Positions 1-11,100 of a stretch of 64,000 bases of DNA are shown piece after piece (within the stretch, counting starts at the first letter, position 1; every line of letters begins with the position of its first letter). Under the pieces are notes generated by a model. That model searched no databases. It was not told the origin of the DNA and was given only the letters and a program-made list of their open reading frames with translations. The stretch spans positions 1,506,961-1,570,960 of the forward strand of contig CAXAMN010026472.1 in the NCBI GenBank assembly GCA_963970005.1, written 5' to 3'. The stretch is from Durusdinium trenchii (lineage: Eukaryota; Sar; Dinophyceae; Suessiales; Symbiodiniaceae). A program made the position numbers and the translations under genes.

Positions 1-1157
1 ACCAGCCGGTTCATCGAATATGACGGACATGTGCACTCGGAAATCTTGAAGAGCAATGGTGTCCCGCAGGGCTGTCCTTTGGCGCCGCTCACATTGGCGT
101 GTTGGATGACGGCAGGACACAGAAGCGTCAACACTCTCCTGCATCAGCGCTTTGGTTTCTCCCAGAGAGAGGTCAACGAAGCAGATGTCGCATCTACATG
201 GACGACAGGTCTTGGGTCGACAGTGATTGCGACCGTGCTTTGTGCCGTGCCCAGGCTTGGAATCTTTGGAGCGCTTCGGTGGGTTTGACCGAAAACATGC
301 ACAAAGCCCAGATGCTGGCCAAGACTCGGCCGCAGGCCCAGAGGCTTCTTTTTGAGCACCCTGATTGTTTTAGGGAGCACGCTGCCAAGGTCTTGGGTTG
401 TAGTATCCGAGCACATCCGGCTGCGGATACGGCCTCGGAATCTGGTAGGATTGATGCAGCAGTCAACCGGGCAAGGCTTTTAGGATGTTTGCCGGCGCCT
501 TACACCAGACAACTTGATCTTTACCGAACGTATGTCCTTCCCAAAGCCTGCTTCGGGTGGATCAATCGTTTTCCACCACAGAACACTTGCAATAAGCTGT
601 TCAACGCTCTGAGTCAAATGTCTCGAAAATATCGTATGGCCAGTCCTTTGACCAGAGCTGTGTTGTATGGAGGCAATTCGCACTTGAGCATGGTCACCGC
701 TGTCCGTTTCTTGAAGCGACTCTGCCGCGTGCGGCGCAAACGTACAGTGATGTGGAGTGACCTGCCTGGCGCTCCAACCAAAGCCTTTCGTCAGTGGATG
801 CAACAGTGTGACTGGATTGAAACTGGCCCTTGGACTTGGACGCGGCAGCCACTCACGCTGCGTGTGCCTGCCAACGGTGAAGCCGACGTGGCGGCGCACC
901 AACTTCGTGACGCTTGGCGCAATTCTCTCATCCTGAAATGGAGCAAAGCACCCCGGCATGAAGCCCAGCAGTGGCAGAATGAAGCCAGCTTGGCGATCTG
1001 TGGAGCAGTCTGGACAGGACTCGGAAGCGAGCGGATGGAGCGTGGTGGATGGGGGCTTGTCCCTCCCCTGTCAGCTCTTCGATTTCAAAAACGCCACATG
1101 GGCAATGCTCGAACCATTCCACACCGGCGAAAGGGGCCCGGGCTCAGTACATGGTGA
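1..1157 (+). pseudogene. LINE-like reverse transcriptase remnant (5' truncated by window edge)
   Basis: Fragment of a non-LTR (LINE-like) retrotransposon polyprotein. Two reading frames together give RT landmarks. The frame opening at base 31 carries GVPQGCPLAPL, the fingers/palm motif just before the catalytic box. The frame open from 99 to 1157 carries YMDDR, the YxDD catalytic box, at about 195-210, followed by a basic C-terminal region with many Arg, Trp and Cys residues. The two motifs lie in different frames, so there is at least one frameshift between about 100 and 195. The first start codon and the N-terminal endonuclease expected for this family lie outside the window. A further open stretch to 1335 in another frame may be its decayed tail. 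Family-level assignment to a reverse transcriptase is secure; the LINE clade is an inference. Confidence 0.75.
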
Positions 1158-1335
1158 ACATCGAGGACGTGATCGTCGCAATGAGGTGGAGGAGAAGAAG
1201 CCAGTCCCGCAGATCGTCCACGGCTATCCAGAGTCAGACGGCCGAGCTGGGTTTTGGGTAGGCGCCCTGCCAACAGGTAGTAACATGGAGGACCTTGTTC
1301 CTCTTAAAGCAGCAGACTCAGGATTATCACTTTGA

Positions 1336-3027
1336 ATGCTCAAGGATGCCCAGGTGCTTGCTGCCCTTCGGCTTTGCGAGCTAAAGCTAAAGCCTTAGGT
1401 TCCGAGCCTTCCAAAGAAGCAAAAATCGCACAAACTTTTCTTGCACCACGCAACTGCAATGTGTTCCCATTTTGGGACCTGTGCTTTCGCGACGGCCGCT
1501 GCAGCCCCCCGAGCCTAATTTGCGTTGGTTGACCAGATCACAGGCCTTCCACCCTCAAGTGGATGCAGGTGCAACGGGACCCATCTACCACCTTGGCGTA
1601 AGCCATAAAACGCGTGGCTTGGTCACTACGATCTCTTGGCGGAAACGTTTGGTTGTGATTGGGTTTCCTCTTGTGTTCTAGCCTCGAAAAAAATCATCCC
1701 TCTGCAACTTTTCTCTTCTTAGGGGTGGTGGGAGTTTTGTGGGTCCTCATATGAGATGAAGGGTCTCCAGGGGTGGGCGCGAAATAAATTTTGGACCGAC
1801 CTGCGACTGGCGCGAACATTTGGAAGGTGACGCCTGAATCCACCCTATGTGAAACCCAGCGCCAAGACAAGTACACATGTGAATTAGCACGTGGTTGGTT
1901 GGAGCGGTCCTTCTTGGACAAAGTTTGAACGGTAGCAGCAGTAGCGGTCTGTTTCAGGAGCATTAAGGGGTCCTGTTTACCGATACGGCGACCACCATCG
2001 GCCATGTCAACATGGCGCAAACGCAAATTTAAAAGAATTAAACGTCACGCATCCAAATCAGCCTTTTCACCACATTGCCTTGAACCGGACACTGTGACTC
2101 CACCTGTGGTCCCATGGGGCGCTCTGGTCCGGGGCCTCGGAGAGGCGGCCGCTCCTCATGGTGTCGGCGGTGGCTCTGGCTACTGACTTCAGTCTGGTCC
2201 CACTGGCGGAGCAGGGCCGGAGGCACCTGGACCTTTCCGGGATGGGCAAAGGTCGCTTGGGGGCGGAAACCATGCGGCTGCCGCAGCTGCAATCGCTGCA
2301 AACAGGTTTCCTCGAAGGTTCGCTAAGACTTCTCGACTTCTCGAGGCATGCCTCTCACCGTCCACAAGACAAGCTGGATTTCAGATCGCAAATGGGTTGA
2401 ATCTGACTTTAACCGTTAACCTTTTTCTCGGACAGTTATTGTCTGTCTTCCCTGTAGCTTGCATTTGGTTGCCAGCTGTTGCCGGGCCAGTTTCCTTCTT
2501 TGGATTAAATTTAGAGTCATCCTATTTGGTTTCACCATCCCATCAGTCATGAGCTCAGAATTGAATCTTTGCTATTTCCCATGTCTTTCCGTGGCTCAGG
2601 GGGCTCACATTCAGGTTTAACCTGATTCCATCAGACATGGGCCATGACTTGATTTCAAACCATGTAGAAGTATCAGTGTTCAGACAAGGTTAGCTAGATT
2701 CAAATTTGAGCCATAGTGGCATTGTCAGGGAGGAGCTTAGACTTAAAAACCATCACTACTGAATGGATGGGGACCAACCATAAAGCCAGGTTAAGTCGAA
2801 GTTTAAGCCTTTCTTGAATCTGAGAACCATCCCATCCCCAGCGTCCACTGAGCATTACGGCGCTTGCTGAGCATTCGGCTGCGTAGAAGTGTTAGGACAA
2901 AATGGTTCGCGCGCAATGGCGTGCAAAGTACTGTTTCAGACGAAGTTGTGCCTTGTTTCTCAGATAGAGATAGGCAATATTTTGTTCCAGAGAAAGGCAG
3001 AATCTCAAACAAACCTGCATTTGACAG
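1336..3027. other. gene-free stretch upstream of channel copy 0 EF-hand exon
   Basis: No protein family recognised. A GC-rich patch at about 2100-2300 is open on both strands but has no recognisable motif. If 3028-3156 is the EF-hand exon of an upstream channel gene, this stretch and the LINE fragment would lie in its preceding intron. I looked for the upstream exons encoding the degenerate EF-hand and the helix before it and did not find them here. Confidence 0.4.
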
Positions 3028-3156
3028 GACTTTGTGCATGCTTTTGGACGCCGACAAGAACGGCCGGATCGACTTAGATGAGTTTGTTTCGGGCTGCATG
3101 CAGTTGCATGGACCCGCGAAAAGCTTGCAGTTGGCAAAGATGAGCATGGAAAATAA
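3028..3156 (+). CDS. EF-hand exon of voltage-gated ion channel, tandem copy 0 (partial gene)
   Basis: A 129-nt exon following an acceptor ending TTGACAG, frame phase 2. It encodes a calcium-binding EF-hand with the loop DADKNGRIDLDE (acidic residues at loop positions 1, 3 and 12, Gly at 6), followed by an exiting helix with FVSGCMQLHGPAKS. The same exon, exactly 129 nt with the same flanking phases, recurs at 11700-11828 and 32777-32905 in channel copies 1 and 2. It is therefore the C-terminal exon of an upstream paralogue whose transmembrane exons lie outside the window or are lost. The exon ends before GTTTCTGG. Reading through the donor adds about 61 residues before a stop, so it is unclear whether a further exon exists. 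It could also be an orphan duplicated exon. Confidence 0.75.
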
Positions 3157-4096
3157 GTTTCTGGGCTACAAGTGTCAACCATATTTCACGGGGACTCCCA
3201 AAACCTTTTCTTTGCTTCTGCCACGCTTGCCAAGTTTTTGGGGCTACACAAATACTACACAAACCAGTTGCTCGGAACAGCTTGCTAGACTTGCATGTTG
3301 GGACGGTCCTTGGAATCGATTCGGTCACTGCCAAGGTTGACTCGCAGGGCGATCAGGACCCTCACCGAGGTGAGGGGGTCCATCTCTGTGTGTGTGGGTT
3401 TGACCGCACCGGCGCGGTTCGCGTGGCTTGTACAGTCTGAAGTGGATGGGTTCATTTGACTTCAATAAGTCTGTTTCTGGATTCTTTTTTCCAAGAGTCC
3501 AACATGTTCTGCCTTGTTCCTTTGGCCTTTTGGTGACAGGAGATGTTGGATTTGAAAAGTTCTTTGAGGGGCACAAGATCTGCCGCCGCCCCTCGACGAG
3601 AGGTGTTCTGAGATCTCTGAAGTCATGATATGCATTCTTTCTTAGCACTTTTGAAGGAGAATCCTTTCTAAAGCAAAGTTTCACGTGTCATGTTTGAGTT
3701 TCAGCATGTTGGCTTGGATTTCCTCAAAGAGGATCCTTCCTACTTTGATTGAATTGCAAAAAATACTTTGAGCGGATGATGCAGCTGCGCAGAATTGGGA
3801 GAATGATACGACTCGCTCGATTGTGTGCAAATGTGTTGCCATCCCTGACTCAATGACATTTCAACACAACATCGCTTAGCCGGTTCCCATCCAGATGTTT
3901 CAGCTCGAAGAAGGTAGAGAGTGAGTAGAGGGATCCAACCATGAATGAAGTGAGAGTGTCAGAATCAGAAAGCATTGGAAGCTTGTCCTGACAGGGTTGG
4001 ATTCTTTTATGTATTTTCAAAACGATGATTGTGTTTTCAATGATCGCAGCAAGCACCGTGTGTTGGCACTTTTGACGCTCAGGCTTGGACCTGCAG
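3157..4096. other. 940-bp spacer between channel copy 0 and copy 1
   Basis: Spacer between the EF-hand exon of copy 0 and the first recognisable exon of copy 1. No family recognised. It should hold the 3' end of copy 0 and any 5' exon, promoter or trans-splice acceptor of copy 1, but I could not place them. A short hairpin-like segment (CCTCACC / GGTGAGG) lies at about 3359-3376. Confidence 0.4.
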
Positions 4097-5189
4097 AGTG
4101 GATTTCGAGAATTGATCAAACAGTTCGCAGAGATGCGTGAGTTCTTGGAAGTGGAGCTGGCTGTCCACCGTGACCTTTTGGAAAGAGCAGGCAGTGGATT
4201 TCAGCCAGAACATTCAGCTCCTGTCTCACCAGGTGCATTTGCATGTCGAACACGCAAGAGCCAAGAGAACCCAGGATCTCCAGGACTGACCTCCTCGAAG
4301 AGCAAAGTTTTGGTCGTTGACAGATCATCGACTGCTACGCTTGGATCTATTGCCGAGGACAAGGATGAGCGGAGCGAAGAGTTTTTTCCAGGCGTTTCCC
4401 CTCGTATCCTCAATCAGAAATTGAAGTTCAAAGAACATGGCTCTCGACACTCGCTGGTGGGGCAGTCAATGGAACCTTACAGAGCCAGAACCCAAAAGCA
4501 GGCGGCAAAGCTGCGTGTCAGCAAGCATCAGGTGAAGATCAATATGGAACAGAGGAGCACAGACTGTCGTTCCCTGGTAGCGACCATCGTTGGTTCCCCA
4601 GTCTTCACATTAGCGATTACCATGCTGATTCTGATCAATGTTATCCTGCTGGGAATTGAAGTGGATGTCTCCGCAAACATGGACCTCACAGAGGTTCCTG
4701 GATGGTTTAGTACAGTTAACGGAATTATTGTGGGATTCTTTGTCTTGGAGATGGTCCTCAAGTTCATTGCGCTGGGCTTTCGCGAATTCTGGTGTGGCCC
4801 AGAAGCTGCTTGGAATGCTTTCGATTTTGCCATTGTTCTAGCATCAGTGGTTGACTTGATCATGGAATTCCTGGCATATTTTGGCTCATCCACCATTGAC
4901 ACGGGCAATCTGCGGCTGGTCAGATCCATACGCTTGGCCCGCGCAGTTCGGGGGATCCGCGTGGTCCGACTCTTCCGCTATATCCCGGCGCTGCGCACGT
5001 TGGCCGTGTCGATCATCAGCACCATGGGCTCCTTGTTCTGGACGCTGATGCTGTTGGTTCTGGTGTTCTACTTCTTTGCGGTGGTGATTACCCAGCTGGT
5101 CACGGATCATTGTCGGGACTTGGCCATCCTCGATAGCAGCAGAACATGTCCGGAGCTGCTGAAGAAGTATTGGACCTCTGTTGGGGAGA
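4097..5189 (+). CDS. channel copy 1 exon: N-terminal region and S1-S5
   Basis: Counting codons from 4085, S1 is about residues 171-193 (TLAITMLILINVILLG), S2 208-231, S3 242-266, S4 275-308 and S5 314-338. S4 carries Arg at every third position (RLVRSIRLARAVRGIRVVRLFR), the voltage-sensor signature. The first 160 residues are hydrophilic, helical at the start, and poorly conserved with copy 2. Two acceptor choices exist at the 5' end (after CTGCAG at 4096, or CTCAG at about 4082). The donor is GT at 5190, phase 1, joining to GT-ATG at 5601 so that Glu-Ser-Met-Leu reads through the junction. Confidence 0.85.
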
Positions 5190-8100
5190 GTGCCTGGTTC
5201 TTGACGCATCAACATGTTTGGGGGGTAGCTCTTTCTCTTCAGCAAGGTGCTCAAGATATTCTGTAGGCCTTATTGTCACGGAAGTGCACCCTTGAACTCC
5301 GGATCGCATTGAATCTAGAGAGTTCTGGGAAGGGCGAGGGGGGAGCTCTTTTTGTCACTACCTTTTCAGGCCGTCGATGAGAAAAAGGCCTGTGCAGCCC
5401 AGAGTAGCGAAATTCGATTATGTTGACTGTTGATTCATGACCGGCAAACTGACTGGTGCTGAGCAAGGATCGAGGGAATGGATACAAAGGTATCTATTGT
5501 GGGGATCGTTCCCTCATTCCCTACTGAGCTCCAGTCAGCACATGGTTTGACCATCCAGGTAGGGGGTGTTACGAGTCAACATTAGGCTTTTGGGTGCGAG
5601 GTATGCTGACTCTCTTCATGGCCATTACCAACGGCGTCACCTGGGACGATGCCATACGCCCGCTGAGGGACGTTTCATTTGTAGCAGTGGCTTTAGTAAT
5701 TATGTATGTGACCTTCGCGGTATTTGCCATACTCAACGCTGCTTGGCTTCACTTGGCTTGGTCGATTTTGAGCCGAAACCCGCATGATGGATGCATAGCG
5801 CGAACTTGCCGCAGTGCGGGTAGGGGCTAGGCAACAGATGTATCTTTATTGCGGATGGCCTAACAGTCCTTCTGCGTCGCGGAGACCTCAAGCGTGACAC
5901 ATGTGACCACGCGTCCCGTGCATCCAACCATCCACCAACTGAAAAGACATCCACAAGTAGTAGTAAGAATGCTACTAGTAGTACGGCCAGGAGCACGCTA
6001 ATGAGTAGCGTCCGAACGCTCCTAGTAGTACGGCCAGGAGCCCTAGTGTATGCCCATGCGAGAACCCGAAGACTGTATCGAAAAGAATTTCATTGGGTGT
6101 AGACTCGTGGTGGCGACAGTCTATTTATGCAGCGCACCCACCAACTACAACTACACCCATGCAGTACACCTACATGAGACGCTTCAGCATCTCCTGTGCT
6201 AGCCGATTTTGATGGGCGGCGGACAGAGTGCATGTGAGGACATACACGGGCACGTTGTCTATGTAATGTATTGAATTAAATAATGTTTGGTAACTTTCGG
6301 TTGTCAATACGAGTTATGCAGGTGTCTGTTCTCCGGCTGCTTTTGTGCTTTTAAGGTAGCTTCATTCATGTGTCTTGCAACACAAAATGGACGACCTTGT
6401 CGTGCAAAACTGAGACAGGATGATAGACAGAATGTAAGTTCTGCTGACTAAGGGTTCTCACGCTCTCCCGGTTTTCATTCAATAGTACCTACTGTATATG
6501 CAACATGACTTATGAGAGGAGCTTTCATGTATTTGTGCCTGTGGCCTCGGCGAAGAATCGACTTAGATTGTTTAGTGAGTGCCAGTTCCAGTTCCTTCAA
6601 ATCACACCAGCAATTATTCGTTTTGTCCCAGACTCATTAGGTATTTGCACTCCCAGTTAGTTACTCTCTGGTGCGAGCGTGTATTCAAAGTGCCTGTTTA
6701 GTCAAACTGTCACGATGTGTTTAGTCGAAACTGCGCCCATGTGTTTTGGACCTTTCGTGCGTGGACGTTGCTGGAGATGTTTGGAGTCACTCTCGGCTGC
6801 GGTGGTCCTGACTCTCGCCGCTGCAGCGCATGGTTTGGAGGTGCTTGACTTGTCGCACGGCGGAGTGTCCGATCAGAGAGTGGAAGACACAAACATGTCC
6901 GTCCGAAAGAGTGTCGCACGAGGTCCAAGAGTGGCCTTGAACATGTGTCACGTGCGAGTGTTCTACAAGAGTGTCACGCGTGTCGAGTGTCGAAGAGTGC
7001 CCAAGAGAGAGTGACCATGCGACACTCGAGGTGTTCAGATTGTGCTGTGTTCGGGCTCGTGGGTTCTATCTTGTTTCCAATCTCAGACGTGCCGGCCAAA
7101 ATGTTCACCTTACGTGGGTTTTGTCAAGAGAGAACCAAACAACACATTCCAATGACACAGCTACATGCAACGTCTCAAAGTACCACAGTGACACCCTAGA
7201 TCTCAATGGCATGTCGCGTCGCCAGACTTCACAAAACACTCTTCACGGTTCGTCGCACAGATCGGACTGCGTTGCCGGGTGCGTTGGACCATGGAGTGGC
7301 CTCGCAGTTCTTGAGGGGAGCGGTCAGCGGTTAGGCATGGTCAGGCGGTAAGACGGTTTTGAGAATGTTTTGACAAGCATTTAGAGAACACACTACGGTC
7401 AAACCGCCGAACCTTCCATTTGTTTGGCTTTAACATCCGACCACAAGGTCTTGCCTTTGTTTGCACGCGTGCATTGGGAGTGCTTTACGGTATGATCAGC
7501 GCTCCAAAAACGGAGCCTTTAACGAAAAATCATCTTCTGTTAGATCCCAAAGCACTCCCAAAACGGAAGCCCAAATCAAGTGGAACATTTACAAGCCTTA
7601 GTGTCAGGCATTGGCAATGATGAAAGACATATGCTTTTGTGGAGTGCCTTGCACAGTTGCATATCGAACTCCATGGCGGCGTGATTTGGGCTTGCAGTGC
7701 GTTGGGAAACAGTCGCTGTGTCGTGGATGTTGCAGGTCTTCAAGAGCACGTTTGTTGGGGTTTCGCTAATACGGTGCTGCGCTTTGTGGTGGGCAGCTCA
7801 CCACATGCACTTTTCCCCACTACACTCACTACACTTCACCGCATCCTCACTCAGTCACCAACCGTCGCATTCGGAAATGACTGCGCAAACCACTTGCCGT
7901 TCGTGGTGTTAAATTCACCACATTGCATACAGTTTGCTCCGTAGCCATTTTGGCTCAAGGACCTCCGCACAAACCTGCAGTTAACGCCACAGTGACTACC
8001 CGTGACTACCCTCAGTCTTCCAAAGATGTAGTGATCTTACTGAGACAATTAATTGCCATAGTTTCAAAATTACTATACAAAGTTTACTAAGTTGCTTTCT

Positions 8101-11100
8101 AACGTAGTATATATATATATAAGTTGAATTGCTATATAGTAGCCTTTTTGGTAACATTTACCACCCGTAGTAAACCGCAAAGAGTAGTTCTTTTTTTTCA
8201 TGCAACGCATGAAAGGTGTCATTTTTTATCTGACAAAGAACTAATGTTAATGTTCTATGATTAGCTGTGGGCTTTACTTAGGACTTAGGACAGTGTGGAA
8301 CACTACTTGGGTCTTGAGGTTGTGCAGCGTTACCTGGGTCTTAGCGTTGTGAGTTTGTGCAGCTTGGGGCTTGGCATGTTGCTTGTGAGCAGTGCAGCCT
8401 TATGTGTGCTGTAGAATCTGTAAGTTTAGGTAACCATTTGTCAATGCACCAAACCCCTGCTTAGCATGAGTGGTTGATCATAGCAAAAAGGCCGCCTTTC
8501 AAAGAAAGGCACCTGCTGAGCTTGTGAAGGAAAATGAGCTTTTGGTACCCTGCATGTTTTCAATGACAGTTTGAGAGAACTTGTGAGAACTCAGTTTGGT
8601 ATCTGGCTTGTGTAGGTTGCTGTTACGGGGATGTTTTTGATATACTGGAGTCTACTTGAGATGCTGGGGTTTTCAATGCTTGGGATGCGAAAGCACTTGA
8701 CACACTCTTGACGCGATTTTGCTGCACTTTTTGGTTTTCACAACACTACAAGACTTGCCATTAGTCATTTTGTAAATTATCTTCCATCTTGAGAGGACCG
8801 AGGGTAGCACCTTAGCAAGCGGGTCCACCAAATCTTGAGCAAGCATTGTGTGGGTTGTCCTATTCAGGCGGCAACCGAGAAAAGGCCTGCAGAAGCCTTC
8901 TGCTGGTGACGCTCCACCATGCATGCCGTGACGCTCTGCCAGAGGTCATGTTCTGCTCACGGCTTCACACTGCGCGGCCATCAGTCAGCAGAGAGGATCA
9001 CCCAGGCCATGGTCGGTGGCTCAGAAAGTTTTGGGGGACAATCTTCGCTCTCAGACTTTGGCTCACATGGGTTTGCTTCGGGCGCCCCTGTGCCCCATCT
9101 CACACATCAGTGGGGACGGTTCCGACGTTTCTCCCACTGGCAGCGTGAAGCGTTTAACGCCAACACGCGGTTCTGGAAGGCCAACCTTAGCTTTGGAAAA
9201 TCACCGCTGACTGGGCACCTACGTTTCGGTCACGAAGCAACCCACTTGGATCTGATTGTCCACTCGCAACAACCTTTAAGTTTACACGCATGCGCCTTTC
9301 GATTAGGTTAAGGGCTCAATGGACACACTGCTTTTGAAGACTCTGAAGAGGTGATGTGCCCTCCTTGTGCCAGCGCGTTGGGTGCGCGAAAACATCGAAT
9401 CCTGCCTCGGAAGCCTTTCAAAAGAAGGTTCGTTCGCATAGAATGTCGGCATGGGCCCTCCAACAAATGTCTCCGCTGAAGTGAAGATGCTCGGCGTGTC
9501 AATGCGCGCTCATTTAATGCTGCAGGCTTTAGTTTCACTGCCATGCGCGCAGCGCTGGCCTAGCTGTGCACATGCTTTGGGCGGCGGCTAATCAAGCCAA
9601 CTTTATGATGCCACTATGTCAGCTTCTCCTCATTGCCGTCGTTGCCCAGCTAGGCACTTTCATGGGAGCACAGGGCCAAGTGGCAGCAGCAGCGGATGAG
9701 CAGAGTTTAGGTGGGGGAACGCATGTCCGGTGCCTTCTTCAGTTCAGTGGTGTCGAGGCGCGCCATACATACTATGACCCGTTGCTTTTTTTGCTGGCAC
9801 TCTGATGGAAAATCATGGGTCCACGTCCTTCAGTTGTTCTTCGGCCCTGATTGAAAGAGGGACCAGCCCTAAGCCGTGTCCAGCCCGAAGCCGCGTCCCG
9901 CCAGGCACACTGTGCAGTTGCAGTTTGTGTGGCGCGGGCTGACCCAGTAGACGATGGATCGTTGGTGGGGTGGATCGCGTTACACCCCGGCGTCTTACGA
10001 TCATCGCTAGCTTGCGTGGTCGTGGGTGGCTAGGTTATAATGTAAACGCGTGAAACCTCTAACAACATTCTCAACACCTCACCCGTAAAGATTCCGAACT
10101 CAGGGTGAGGGTCTTTAGAGTTAAGTTAAGTTGCCACTATTTGTTTACCTTATAAGGCGACCGACCAAGGAATCATCTTGAAGAATGACATTTGGCCTCC
10201 GCAGAAACGCGCGCGTCAGAACGCGGGCCTTCCCAAAAAGGACCAACGCCAACGCCGTGCTACCGAGGAAGTTCTCTTTCCAACTGCTCCTGGTGGCCAC
10301 GCTTTCTAGCAAAGGATAGTAGAGATGGATCCCTCTATCTTTTCACATTTCAACAGTACTTTCCTCCACCCCCAGATATCATGGCAGGGTTACCAATGGC
10401 TTTGGTTGTTTTTTGCTGAATGGCAGGTGGGCGACGACGACTCCGAACTTTTTGTGGACGCGGCTGACAGAGGGGCGGTATAGCAAGCCACTGGTTAATC
10501 TGTACCGGTTTTGTTCCCTAGTTGTGGTAAGCCTGCAAAACTCATTGTAAACAGCCTGGATAAACAGAACGTTTCTCTTGCAGGCTACTAGCTCGAGGGT
10601 GAATGGATAGCAGTTGAACACCGTACTATCATAGTATTATCTCACTATGCTTAAGAGCGAAACAGTCAGACGCCCGAAAAAGCTGGGAAACGTTTATGCT
10701 GCCATGACTGGCGGCTTCAAGGCGTGGAGGCTTCAAAGCCTCGAAGCCACGAAGCGTTCAAGCTGCCAAGCGTAAAATCGCCCATAGCGTCCAGGCGTGG
10801 AGGCTTCGAAGCGTCGAAACCGAAAAGTGTCCAAGCTACTAAAGCACAAAGCCGCAAAGTGTGAACACTTCGAGGCGTCGAGGCTTCGAGGCGTGGAGTG
10901 GTGTGGCCAAACCCATTTCCCCATACCCTCGTTTGATACTTTGGTTGATTAGCTCTGCATGCTGGCTTGGCAAATGTTTAATTTGAACATGGTGGTTTTC
11001 CGCCTTTTTGTGCTGCAGCTGCTGCGGTTTGTGTTTGCTTGGGGGCTGCTGCAATTGAATTCTCGTGCGCTGAGGTTGTAACTGGTGTGTTCTGCAACAA

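Larger units (their letters stand above)
5738..11074 (+). other. 5.3-kb GC-AG intron of channel copy 1
   Basis: Bounded by GCTGCT and TGAG. It contains no recognised protein domain, although several unremarkable open frames of 60-130 codons occur. It holds a duplicated 20-mer (5975-5994 and 6022-6041), the intact spliced-leader sequence (7938-7959), a TA microsatellite (about 8108-8121) and a degenerate GAAGC-rich minisatellite (10705-10905). The corresponding intron of copy 2 is under 0.4 kb, so this one has expanded by insertion. Confidence 0.6.

Noticed and set aside
9566-9805. Short frame with a hydrophobic start resembling a signal peptide
   Set aside because: 79 codons inside the large channel intron, no conserved domain, no support beyond length.
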